DNA of 64,000 nt, taken from contig JAKZAP010000026.1 of assembly GCA_023053575.1 (NCBI GenBank), forward strand, positions 1 to 64,000, written 5' to 3'. Below, piece after piece: positions 55,376 to 64,000 of the stretch; positions within the stretch are counted from its first letter, which is position 1, and each line of letters opens with the position of its first letter. Under the pieces are notes generated by a model. The model saw nothing but the letters and a program-made list of their open reading frames with translations, did no database searches and was not told where the DNA came from. This stretch comes from Branchinecta lynchi. Lineage: Eukaryota; Arthropoda; Branchiopoda; Anostraca; Branchinectidae. A program made the translations under genes and the position numbers.

Positions 55376-55659
55376 TCATGGGGCGCCCTTGCTGCTGTTG
55401 TTAATCTTCCTGGGTGGAAAGGTGTCCAAATGGGAAGTAGGATATATTTTTGAAAAGGAATAGGCGGAAACCTAAGGCGTTTTCCGCGGTAATTTGTAGC
55501 CGTTTCATTTGGCTATATTTAAAAAAAAAAAGTTAGAAGCTCATAATTTAATAGAAGCTTTTGGATGTTTCTTCGTCGCTATCAAAATCATAGCCGAAAC
55601 AGCGCACGACCTTTTACACTGCTTCCTGGCCTAAAATTGAAAAATTAGTGTCTTTTTCT

Positions 55660-55760
55660 GTGTCTTTGTGTCTTTTATTTATTTTCTTTTATTTACTCCT
55701 CTTGGCGTGTTAGAAATACATTACTTACTTACTTACTTATAGTTAAGTAGTTAATAGTTA
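55660..55760. repeat. (TTAC)n retroelement-type tail
   Basis: TTAGAAATACATTACTTACT and further TTACT units, then AGTTAAGTAG repeats. Confidence 0.5.
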
Positions 55761-55889
55761 AGTAAGTACAGTGTGTTGTTTAAAGTACGTCAATTGTTAT
55801 TAATTGTTTTGAAAGTTATTTGTGACAGTCTTTTTAAATTTATTCTAGTACTCCTCATTATATATTCTTTGAGGGAAATAAATAAGTGA

Positions 55890-56511
55890 ATGAATATGGC
55901 ACTTGCAAGGCTGGGTCGGAGGATGAAAGTAGTAATTTGCCAATTCGTGGGTTTGTTGTGATCATTTGTAAGCAAAACCCTTGAGATAAGAATGATCCTG
56001 TATCCTGGATCGTGTGGTAAAAAGTATTTTATTCTTTGCCCTTGGCTGTGGTGATGTGCACTTTAAAGGCGCTCAAAATCCTTGAAGCAAAAATGATGAT
56101 AGTCTCATCGGGATCATGAAGATATATAGTTTACTCAAAAGTATTGTTTGTAAGCAAAACCCTTGAGGCAAAAACGTCATGGGCCCTTTGGGATCATGCA
56201 TATATATCGTTTGGTCAAAAGTATTTCTTTTTTACTTTTGGGTTAAGATGCGCACTTAAGGGTGCTAGAAATTGCTTTCTAAGCAGAACCCTTGCGGCAA
56301 AAATGATCTGGGCTCATGTGGTACATAAAAATGCATATTTAGCTGAAAAGTATTCTTTGTACTTTGCGGTGAAGATGAGTACTTTAAGGGATGCTCGGAT
56401 CTGGGAAGTGATAATTTCTAAGCCAAACTTGTAAAGTCTCTAATGTTCGAGTCAAGTTTCATCGTCGTAGCACATCTGGGAGTACCTGAAGTTGCGATCA
56501 CCGGAATTCCT
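55890..56511 (+). mobile_element. Family B element, left part (split by LINE)
   Basis: TATGGCACTTGCAAGGCTGG, AAGCAAAACCCTTGAG repeated twice, and GATCACCGGAATTCC place this as family B up to its middle. The matching continuation (GGCTTGTGCTTGTTCTTCCC) resumes at 57959. Confidence 0.7.
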
Positions 56512-56514
56512 GCC

Positions 56515-57957
56515 GGTCCGGTGTAGGTATATACCAAAATGAAGTTTCAAGAGCTCTGGAAAAATCATGTCCTCAGGGTGGAATTGTATCTCCATTTTTG
56601 TGGTTAATGAACATAAATGATCTTTTGAATGAGAAAATTGACAAACATTGTATTATACAAGCTTACGCAGATGATATTTGTGCGATAATAAGTTCAGAAA
56701 GCATTTGTCAACTGGAAGAAATAGCTCAGAAAGTGTTTACAAAGTTTGAGCAATGGGCTGTTAAAAATAAACTTGAGTTTGATCAAAATAAAACTGAAGC
56801 TGTTTTATTCACTAATAAGCATAAAGTTCCAAAAATCACTCTGAAATTTGATGGTGATACTATTGAAGTGAAAGAAAAAGTTAAATATTTGGGCGTTATT
56901 TTGGATAGAAAATTATTGTGGACAGACCATGTTGTTAGTAGAATTAATTCAGCTAAACAATATTCAACTCGTCTTTTATGTGCGGCAAAAACAACATGGG
57001 GCCTAAGACCTTTTGCATTGAGGAAACTGTACAAGTCGGTTGTGGAAAGCACAATTTTATATGCTGTTCCAGTTTGGATCGCTGCTCTTAAGAAAAAACA
57101 TATTCTGAGAAAACTAAAATCAGCTCAACGAATTTCGATGTTGGCAATCTCCAAATCTTTTCGTAGCGCACAGTCAGAAGTAATAACAGCTATTTCTGGC
57201 GTGTTACCTATTCACATTAGAGCTTTTGAACTGACTGCATTAAGATATGCTCGCAAAGGCCGCCCTCAAAATTGGCCGATGTTTACTGCACCTTCTTTCC
57301 CTTTAGTTCAAAGATCATCTCTTCATAGTATTTTTACAGATGAAGTTCTTTTTGAATTGTTTGGACACAGTATTTTTGATAATAATTTTATTTTAAACCG
57401 TCAGTTTCTAAAATCTAAGTTATATGAAATGTGGTATAGTGATTTCAAAATTCAGTTAGCTACTGGCCAAGCCGTTTCTTTTCAAGTACAAATGATTTAG
57501 CTGCTGCTTCTTCTTTTGAGCCAAAATACCAGTTGACACAATTTATTACCGGCATTGTCGTCTTAATAGTTTCCTGCATAGAATTGGTAAAGCTCCTTCT
57601 AGCTTGTGTTATTGTTGCCGAATTCCTGATACTTGCAGCCATCTTTTGTTTGAATGTCCTTTATATTACACTCAGCGAATGTCCTTGTATTTGTGTTTAT
57701 CTCAACTAGGTCTTAGCTTTCCTTTTAGTCTGAATTTAGTAGTGAGTAATAAGTATGTTAGAAATTAGAAATTTAAAAAGAACTAGGAGATTAGAAATTT
57801 CGTGATCATTGGTTGCGTCATCACTTTTCTTCAGTCGAGACTTTATGATTAGATTAGTGTTTTATTTTTGATGTCATGTAGTTTTAGTTTAGTATATAGA
57901 GTGAAATACCTTGTTTGGTTTACTCACGATTAAATACTTACTTACTTACTTCTACCA
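56515..57957 (+). pseudogene. LINE 3' half with reverse transcriptase, R1/I-like
   Basis: The frame is open from about 56526 to 57500. It shows SCPQGGIVSPFLW (RT motif before the active site), then QAYADDICAII with the catalytic YADD, KYLGVILD, LYKSVVESTILYAVPVW and ITAISGVLPI, all typical of R1/I/Jockey-group reverse transcriptases. Two small frameshifts follow (near 57488 and 57550). After them FLHRIGKAPSSLCYCC and HLLFECPLY complete the CCHC-like C-terminus. The 3' UTR ends in TTACTTACTTACTT. The N-terminal RT fingers, endonuclease and ORF1 are missing. Confidence 0.85.
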
Positions 57958-58110
57958 GGCTTGTGCTTGTTCTTCCCACCAAGTTTCATCCCGATGTAAT
58001 AAGATTTCCGTTTCTCTCCTTCGTCCCCCCGCCCCCTCCCCCCACCCCTACATTCATCGGATCCGGTTCAGACTTGAAATATTATCAAGTCTCGGTTTCT
58101 CAGTATTCAA
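57958..58110 (+). repeat. Family B, right part after LINE
   Basis: GGCTTGTGCTTGTTCTTCCC, ACCAAGTTTCATCCCGAT and CATTCATCGGATCCGGTTCA continue the element interrupted at 56511. Confidence 0.7.
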
Positions 58111-58224
58111 ATCTGCAACTTGACATTCATGTTTGTCTATCTTACTGAGTGTACAGAAGTCAAACTTCAGGGGCAAAGTTTGTTCAACACTCCCACTTCC
58201 AGACAATCGAACAGCGTAGATGGT

Positions 58225-58300
58225 CATAGCACGTCCGTATCCAGGAATTTATTTCGGGGGGGGGGTGAACCCCTCCCCCCTGGATACGGCCCTGGTACAT
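58225..58300. repeat. Inverted GTATCCAGG repeat around G/C runs
   Basis: CCGTATCCAGGAATTTATTT, a G-run, CCCCTCCCCCC, and CCTGGATACGG form a hairpin of about 70 bp. Possibly the remnant of a small DNA transposon. Confidence 0.5.
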
Positions 58301-58309
58301 AACACCAAA

Positions 58310-59090
58310 TAAAGTCAAAATGGGGACGAAGTTTCGCATGAGGCCTTTCCGTCTTCTTGATTAAATGTCTTATTATTAATGTCCATACTCGAAAATTTCT
58401 TAGTTCTGACATCTCTTTTTCGGGCTCACAATCTGAATCCTCCTGTCTGTACTTTTAAAGCGGTTTTGTAGGCCTTTGGTCGTTTGACCGCCACGTGTTA
58501 GTCCCGTCAGATGTGATTCAAGGCGAGACACGGGTAATTTAACACTGTTTAACCCCCGTCCAGTATCCTGGGGGAAATACAATTTGGAGAAAGCATTAAT
58601 ATAGGCTAAAAGCTTTGCAGCCAACGAACGAAGCTCTCTAGCGTATCTGGAAACCGGAATTGAAACCGGAAATGGAAATGGTTCATCCGGAATGGAAACC
58701 GGAAAAAAGCCCGAAGGCCGTGCGTGCCAACAGGAGAAGAATTGCAACCTAAACCTTATTCTTGGACTTCAAATATAAAAGTTTGTCAGTGCGTGAAGGC
58801 CAGTATCAAAGTAATAAGTCCGGATGAACGCCTGGGCGTACTAACAGGGTTGCCACTTTTCTCTGACGGAACTTGTGACTTTTGTCCACAGAAGTCTGTG
58901 ACATCCTGGCTCCTACGACTCTAAGTAGGCTACTTTTTACCAAGTATTAACGAGAAATCTCGCTTTGTCTTAGAAGCAAAAATCTGTGACATCACAGAAT
59001 TCTGCGACCAGTGGCAACACTGCGTACTAATACTAATCTAGTCTCTGCTATATCCGAGCTTACGAAGTAGGCTCTTAGTATTGGGCGATA
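58310..59090. other. No recognised gene
   Basis: Short repeated motifs GGAAACCGGAA occur at 58650-58700, and TGTGACAT repeats near 58890-59000. No exon identified. Confidence 0.35.
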
Positions 59091-59092
59091 TT

Positions 59093-59387
59093 AGCTGCGT
59101 TCTTTGTCACGGGAGTTCTCACCGGTGGTCTCCGGTTTTTCTTATAAGCCGTTTTTGCATCCACCGGTGACTTCTCACCAGTCTTATAACCTGTTTTTGA
59201 ACTAACCAGTGTCCGGTTTTATCTCACCGGTGCGGACTAACCAGAACCTGCTCGTGAGCCCGGCTTCAGCGAGAAGTTAACCAGTTTTCATCAACTCACA
59301 GGTGAACCAAAAAATCGCGTTTTAAGGGAAGAACCGGACACTGGTGACTAAACACCAGAGACAGCCCGGAGTGCAACGAACGCAGCT
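59093..59387. mobile_element. 295-bp MITE family E, copy 2
   Basis: Same orientation and nearly the same sequence as 23555-23850, with ATT duplicated on both sides (59090-59092 and 59388-59390). It lies 740 bp before the Frizzled start codon, so it may fall in the promoter or 5' UTR intron. A TATCGATATC-rich palindromic stretch follows. Confidence 0.85.
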
Positions 59388-60103
59388 ATTGATATCGATA
59401 TATGGATATATCGGACCAAATATCGATATCGAAAACGATATTTGGCCATTTTCACTGATGTTTTAATTATTGTAAATAATCTAATATGTCTAACTCATCA
59501 GTTGCAATACATTTTTCGTAATTCAACTTTTGTAGAATAACAGGGTTTTAGCAAAATAGTATCTAACTCCAGTTTTCTTTTCAAATATTAGCGAAACGAG
59601 AGGCACGAGCTGAAACACAGCGAAAATGGTCTCGATAAATAGATATCGATGGATCGGAAAAATCAAGTAGCAAAAGCTATCTTAGCCAGACTGAACCTTG
59701 TCTGCGACAAATAAACGCGAGTACGCTGTCCCTGCCAAGAACTCTGGAGTTCAGCAGTTCGGACGTACAAATACCATTTTTAAACAAAGACGGGACTAGT
59801 GGGGTATTTCGGCGATGAAAGAGGTTGCGGGCTATCTGTAGATAGAGGATATTCAGCCGCGTCCATCAAGTCGCTTACTAACTCAATAGGTCACTGGTCC
59901 GATATTCTTTCTTCTAAGTCGAACATTCTCAAAAAAAAATCCTGTCAGACCCATTGTCCTAACTCAAACCATCATTGCCGAACTCGCCCTTAGGCACGTC
60001 TTCCCCGTTAGTCTCATTTGCTCCGCTTTTTTCTGCAAACCGACGTATCACATTTCGTGTTTCTTTCGCAAAACAACCTAACAGAATTTTTTTCTTCCAT
60101 TCC

Positions 60104-60105
60104 AG
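60104..60105 (+). promoter_or_regulatory. Probable 3' splice site of a 5' UTR intron (Frizzled)
   Basis: TTTTTTTCTTCCATTCCAG is followed by 20 bases and then the start codon at 60126. The long pyrimidine tract makes a strong acceptor. It implies that the untranslated leader is spliced although the coding part has no intron. The matching donor was not identified. Confidence 0.5.
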
Positions 60106-60125
60106 AGCCGTGATCAACGACCGAA

Positions 60126-62060
60126 ATGACGATCAGAGCAATTTGTCTCATTTGGCTGACGGTTGCAGCTACATCGGCGTCGGGAGATGGCCTCGCCTTT
60201 CGCACCGACGAAAGCCAATCGGTAACCACCGGCGAGGCTGTGACGTCAAAGTGTGAAGAGATAACGATCCCCATGTGTCGCGGCATAGGATACAATTACA
60301 CCTCAATGCCTAATCAGTTCAATTACGACACACAAGAGGAGGCAGGACTAGTGGTTCATCAGTTCTGGCCCCTAGTTGCAATCAAGTGCTCTCCAGATCT
60401 GAATTTCTTTTTGTGCTCGTTGTACGCACCGATTTGCATTGAGGCCTACCACGCCCCGCTCCCACCGTGTAAAAGTGTATGCGAGCGTGCGAAAGCAGGT
60501 TGCTCTCCACTAATGAATGAGTTTGGCTTTTCCTGGCCTGAGTTCATGAAATGTGAAGAACTACCTGAATACGGCGACTCGAACAATTTATGTATGGACC
60601 CGAATCATAATAACGGCGTGTCTACGAAACAACCAGCCCAAGGGGGAAAATGTAAGGGCAAGCCGTGCCCTAATGGAACAAAAACAATCGAAGCGCCGAC
60701 TAACAACGAGGCTATGCACTGCACTTGCCGCTGCAAGTACCCTCTTGTACCAATCAAACGCGGGGACTACTGGCACAATCGCAGCGTTTCAACAGGCGGG
60801 GTTGACAACTGCGTCATGCCCTGCCAGAACCCGTTCTTCTCCGTTGATGAGATCAACTTTGGCTTCTATTGGATCTGTGCTTGGTCAGTCCTCTGTTGTT
60901 TCTCCTCTTTTATGACTGTCGCAACGTTCCTGATTGATATGCAACGCTTCAGCTACCCAGAACGACCTGTGGTATTCCTAGCTGGTTGTTACATGATGGT
61001 CAGTGTCGGCTACATCACACGCCTGGTTTTGGGCAAACCAGATATTGCATGTGACGGTGAAATGATTCGATACACTTCTAACGGCACCGTCTCCTCTTGC
61101 ACCGTGGTGTTCCTCCTTATCTACTTCTTCGGCATGGCCAGTAGTGTGTGGTGGGTCATGCTGTCATTCACCTGGTTTCTCGCAGCTGGTTTGAAGTGGG
61201 GCAACGAAGCCATCGCGAAATACTCCCAATACTTCCACATGGTAGCCTGGTTCCTGCCGACCATCCTGAGTGTGAGGATCCTCATCATTTCGGCCGTAGA
61301 TGGTGACAGCGTCTCCGGCATCTGTTTCGTCGGAAATCAGGATCCGGAAAATTTGAAGCTCTATGTCATCATTCCTCTGTTCGGATATTTGATCCTGGGA
61401 ATCTCGTTTCAGCTGGCCGGGTTGGTCAGCTTTATCCGAATTCGTCGCAAAGTCATCAGGCAACAGGGACGCGCCAGTGCAGAAAAACTGGAGAAGCTGA
61501 TGATGAAACTTGGCATCTTTAATGTTCTTTGCGCAGTTCCGGCTATAATCGTGATAGGCTGCTACTTCTACGAGCTACTGAACTACAGGGAATGGACTCG
61601 ACATCTAGTCTGTCCGTGCACTTACCAACAAATGATGAAGCGCTTGAACCCAGATGTCCATCTAACCCCACCCCGCCCCGAGTTCTCAATCTTTATGCTT
61701 AAATACCTAATGACCCTTGTGATCGGAATCACGTCCGGGTTTTGGGTTTGGTCGAGGAAAACAATCGACTCCTGGAAAAAATTCCACGCTCGCCTCTGCG
61801 GTGGCACGACGCAGTCGCCGGGTGACCGACCGCCACCAACTACACCACCCACCCTCGGACCCCCTCCTCTGTCGACTCCTCCGCCCATCACTCGCAGTGG
61901 CTCGGGACGTTCATCCCGTCACGCCCGCTCGGGACGTTCATCCCGTCATGCCCGCTCGGGACGTTCATCCCGTCACGCCGTTCCTCGCATTATACAGTCA
62001 CAAGACGTAGCACTTCATGGACAAACAGTGCGACGCCAGGAATTTGTTGAAATTGTGTAA
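60126..62060 (+). CDS. FZD5/8-like: Frizzled receptor, Frizzled 5/8-like
   Basis: 644 residues in one uninterrupted frame. Residues 1-19 are a signal peptide. The cysteine-rich Wnt-binding domain has all ten cysteines (43, 51, 88, 97, 104, 115, 119, 126, 143, 156); PLPPCKSVCERAKAGCSPLM and NLCMDPN resemble Frizzled 5/8 more than 1/2/7 or 4. Seven hydrophobic segments begin near 246, 281, 325, 369, 412, 459 and 521. KTIDSW (545-550) is the KTxxxW motif that binds Dishevelled. The tail is proline-rich, then carries three SGRSSRHAR-like repeats (593-618), and ends VEIV, a possible class III PDZ ligand. It acts at the plasma membrane in Wnt signalling. The nearby antisense frames are shadows. The 5/8 assignment is by eye. 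Confidence 0.95.
   Translation: MTIRAICLIWLTVAATSASGDGLAFRTDESQSVTTGEAVTSKCEEITIPMCRGIGYNYTSMPNQFNYDTQEEAGLVVHQFWPLVAIKCSPDLNFFLCSLYAPICIEAYHAPLPPCKSVCERAKAGCSPLMNEFGFSWPEFMKCEELPEYGDSNNLCMDPNHNNGVSTKQPAQGGKCKGKPCPNGTKTIEAPTNNEAMHCTCRCKYPLVPIKRGDYWHNRSVSTGGVDNCVMPCQNPFFSVDEINFGFYWICAWSVLCCFSSFMTVATFLIDMQRFSYPERPVVFLAGCYMMVSVGYITRLVLGKPDIACDGEMIRYTSNGTVSSCTVVFLLIYFFGMASSVWWVMLSFTWFLAAGLKWGNEAIAKYSQYFHMVAWFLPTILSVRILIISAVDGDSVSGICFVGNQDPENLKLYVIIPLFGYLILGISFQLAGLVSFIRIRRKVIRQQGRASAEKLEKLMMKLGIFNVLCAVPAIIVIGCYFYELLNYREWTRHLVCPCTYQQMMKRLNPDVHLTPPRPEFSIFMLKYLMTLVIGITSGFWVWSRKTIDSWKKFHARLCGGTTQSPGDRPPPTTPPTLGPPPLSTPPPITRSGSGRSSRHARSGRSSRHARSGRSSRHAVPRIIQSQDVALHGQTVRRQEFVEIV
61902..61979 (+). repeat. 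27-bp tandem repeat in the Frizzled tail
   Basis: Three copies of CGGGACGTTCATCCCGTCAC plus GCCCGCT, differing at one or two bases, in frame. They encode Ser/Arg/His-rich SGRSSRHAR. Near identity of the copies suggests recent expansion. Confidence 0.9.
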
Positions 62061-62238
62061 ATACTGTGTGTCTGTAAATAGTGTACAGTATGTGTGATTT
62101 AAAGAGAATCGAAACTGGCACCTCAGGTGGGGACATGAAAAGGACTAGCTAGGGCACTGTGACGAAAGCTTAACAGTCAGCATGTTGTCGTGGTGAGTTA
62201 GAGCACGTTTTGTAATCGTTAATGATTATTTCGCATAA

Positions 62239-62244
62239 AATAAA
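62239..62244 (+). terminator. Polyadenylation signal, Frizzled gene
   Basis: AATAAA 179 bases after the stop codon, in an A-rich context and the first canonical hexamer downstream. Confidence 0.6.
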
Positions 62245-62334
62245 AAATTCGATAACTTATTAATTAGAGACACGTTGGGACAGAACCCCAGCACTTTTCC
62301 AGGGCAACCTTCTTCGCTGAGCTGAGATATGTAA

Positions 62335-62560
62335 CGGTCCATCTTGGCTAGTCGGTCCCGGGCTTGACTGTACAAGTTATTTCCAGCTTCGCTAGGAGCT
62401 GTGAACCAGCTTGATTAGGGACTTCTGGATTGATTGCAGTCTGAACTAGCACTACTGTCCCTTATGTTCGGATTCTTGACTGGTCCTGAGGCTAGTGGGC
62501 ACCTATGGTGTCAGAATGTCTTCAGCCCACTGCCCAGGAACTATTTCTTCGCTTAATAGG
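62335..62560 (+). repeat. Repeat J, copy 2
   Basis: Related to 35620-35835 through GGTGTCAGAATGTCTTCAGC, CCCA..GCCCAGGA and TTGATTAGGGACTTCTGG. Confidence 0.6.
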
Positions 62561-62569
62561 TCAATCGCG

Positions 62570-62935
62570 CCCATATGGAATTGTTGGGGAGTTGAATCCC
62601 AAATCTTCGCCACTGTCACTACAAAGTACAAACACAGTTCTAAAGTCACGGCGAGCAAACATCATGTATGCCTAGTCCGGTAATGGATAAGGACGGTTTA
62701 AAAGAAAGCTTTCGTCGGTGAATTGTCCATTTTAAGCAAATCGTGTTTTGAGGAGAACTAAAATCCAGAAGATTTTGACCTACCGACTAATCAATTAGCG
62801 ACATTCTATTATATATTGTTTATTTATTTATATACAATATTTATTATTTTATTAAATTTATAAGAAAATAACTATATAATTAAATTATTTAATTTATCTA
62901 TATAGAATTCTTTATAATTTTATAATTATAACTGA
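62570..62935. other. AT-rich, no gene
   Basis: Very AT-rich palindromic stretch at 62810-62930 (TATTTATTTATATACAATAT). Nothing else recognised. Confidence 0.35.
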
Positions 62936-62939
62936 CTGC

Positions 62940-63116
62940 ACTAAACGGATACGTCAGCTTAATGTATTTGTCGTCAACAGAATCGTTTTTCTCAATATAA
63001 TAGTGTTTTTTATCTGCAAAAACAGTAGGAAAAAAGGTTACTATCCAAATGTTAGATACCTTGTCCCCCCCCCCAAAAAAAAAAACATTTTGGCTAGTAA
63101 CGCCTCTGCTTATGTA
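62940..63116. repeat. Hammerhead-repeat scrap joined to hAT MITE fragment
   Basis: AAACGGATACGTCAGCTTAA at 62944 is the tip of the hammerhead repeat. GTTTTTCTCAATATAATAGT through a C-run to ACATTTTGGCTAGTAACGCC and TCTG at 63105 is the right half of the hAT MITE. Confidence 0.55.
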
Positions 63117-63458
63117 CTTATACTTATGTATTATCTTACACGTATGTACTATACCGTGGAACGGGAACTTAAATCAAAAAAACATGAAAAATCAATGTTT
63201 TTTTAGGAAATTTTTCCTCAAAACCCTTTTGGCGTTTGGAAAACACATCATTCTGCGTTGAATGGCACCTTCTTAGACTTGTAATCTTTATGATCTGAGA
63301 GGTACATGGACCCAAAAGGGTGTTCAAAGTTACCTCTAGGGTTGTCTAACTTTGAACACGGAAAAGTTCTTCGTTAATTCTGGTGCAATATTCCAACTAT
63401 AATAGAAATCATTTACTGGAGCGTTAACCTACTTATATACAAAAGACAGAAAGCCAAC

Positions 63459-63704
63459 TTAGTGCAACTTCAACTGACCAAAGTCATGGTCAAATACAAA
63501 TTTGACGCCGTCAGTGAGTTGGGGGGCTGGAAGGTATTCCTCTACCTGATCTAGAGGTATGCATGTTGAATGTTTAACTCTCTGAACATAAAAAAGGACC
63601 CGTCTTTTGTTTTCCGAAGGCAGAACACGTGGAGAAGGAGCATCAGTCTCCATTACTGCGAAATACTTGTACCGGTGCGACGCTAAGACGTTTGCACGCA
63701 ACAT
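63459..63704 (-). CDS. Unidentified open frame, possible 3' exon
   Basis: Minus-strand frame of 81 codons including FAVMETDAPSPRVLPSENKR, VLFYVQRVKHST and DQVEEYLPAP to a TAA stop. Composition is protein-like. The track's start codon is not ATG; an ATG lies at the MET, and an acceptor-like TATTTCGCAG precedes it. A further open stretch at 63716-63937 (FPQLLKVLLESLETNGKENP) may belong with it, separated by a palindrome of CATCGATGTTTTACTCGATG. No family recognised; could be a terminal exon of a gene extending past the window or a repeat remnant. Confidence 0.3.
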   Translation of the reverse strand: MLRANVLASHRYKYFAVMETDAPSPRVLPSENKRRVLFYVQRVKHSTCIPLDQVEEYLPAPQLTDGVKFVFDHDFGQLKLH

Positions 63705-64000
63705 TCTTCAGAGATTTAAAACATCGATGTTTTACTCGATGTAAAACATCGAGTAAAACTTTGTTCGCAACCTGGAGTCTGCTGAGCCAAAAGTGGGTGG
63801 CCGAAAAATCCATTCTTCGGATTTTCTTTTCCGTTTGTTTCCAAGCTTTCTAGGAGTACCTTCAGAAGCTGGGGAAACCTGTCTTTTCGTACCGCTGTTT
63901 CGTTAGGGTAAAAAGTCTTGAATCTGTCATTGCCCATTCCCGTGGGCCGTTCCCATTTTGACTTGTTGACCGTTTGAACTTGAATATTTTAGCATATCTG

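Noticed and set aside
60014..61891. Antisense and shifted frames across Frizzled (up to 120 codons)
   Set aside because: They are shadows of a long, highly conserved coding sequence.
1..64000. CRISPR arrays, operons, ribosome-binding sites
   Set aside because: The window is eukaryotic; the tandem repeats present lack regular unique spacers, and no bacterial-type gene was seen.

Overview
The window looks like nuclear DNA of an invertebrate animal. It has spliced genes with GT-AG introns of up to about 4.6 kb, few coding bases, and many decayed transposons. The best anchor is a Frizzled 5/8-type Wnt receptor whose coding sequence is uninterrupted. With a TNF ligand of the ectodysplasin/Eiger type and a TFIIE-alpha gene, this points to a bilaterian. 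I cannot name the species.

Layout. 0-5.3 kb: interspersed repeats. 5.3-14 kb: minus-strand exons of a TFIIE-alpha (GTF2E1-like) gene, broken by a stop codon, paired frameshifts and a transposon boundary inside an exon. 14-26 kb: MITEs, a collapsed LTR retrotransposon, and several copies of a repeat whose core folds as a hammerhead-like ribozyme. 27.1-40.8 kb: a six-exon plus-strand TNF ligand gene, assembled here from splice sites. Its exons join in phase to give 285 residues, and its introns are full of repeats. 41-59 kb: more repeats, several LINE 3' fragments, and one orphan candidate first exon. 60.1-62.1 kb: the Frizzled gene. 62-64 kb: repeats and unassigned open frames.

The genes have no evident shared pathway and lie together as ordinary genomic neighbours. 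Most of the information is in the repeats. Family A is an element of about 1 kb with internal tandem units, like Helentron-related elements. Family B is a 1.3 kb element with hairpin ends. Family H (my label) is an interspersed repeat of about 450 bp. There are also a hAT MITE with an 8-bp duplication, a TTAA-flanked MITE, a 295-bp MITE with 3-bp duplications, three palindromic MITE families, and the hammerhead-bearing repeat. Nested insertions give a relative order of events. No search or folding program was used; family names rest on recognised motifs and all alignments were made by eye.
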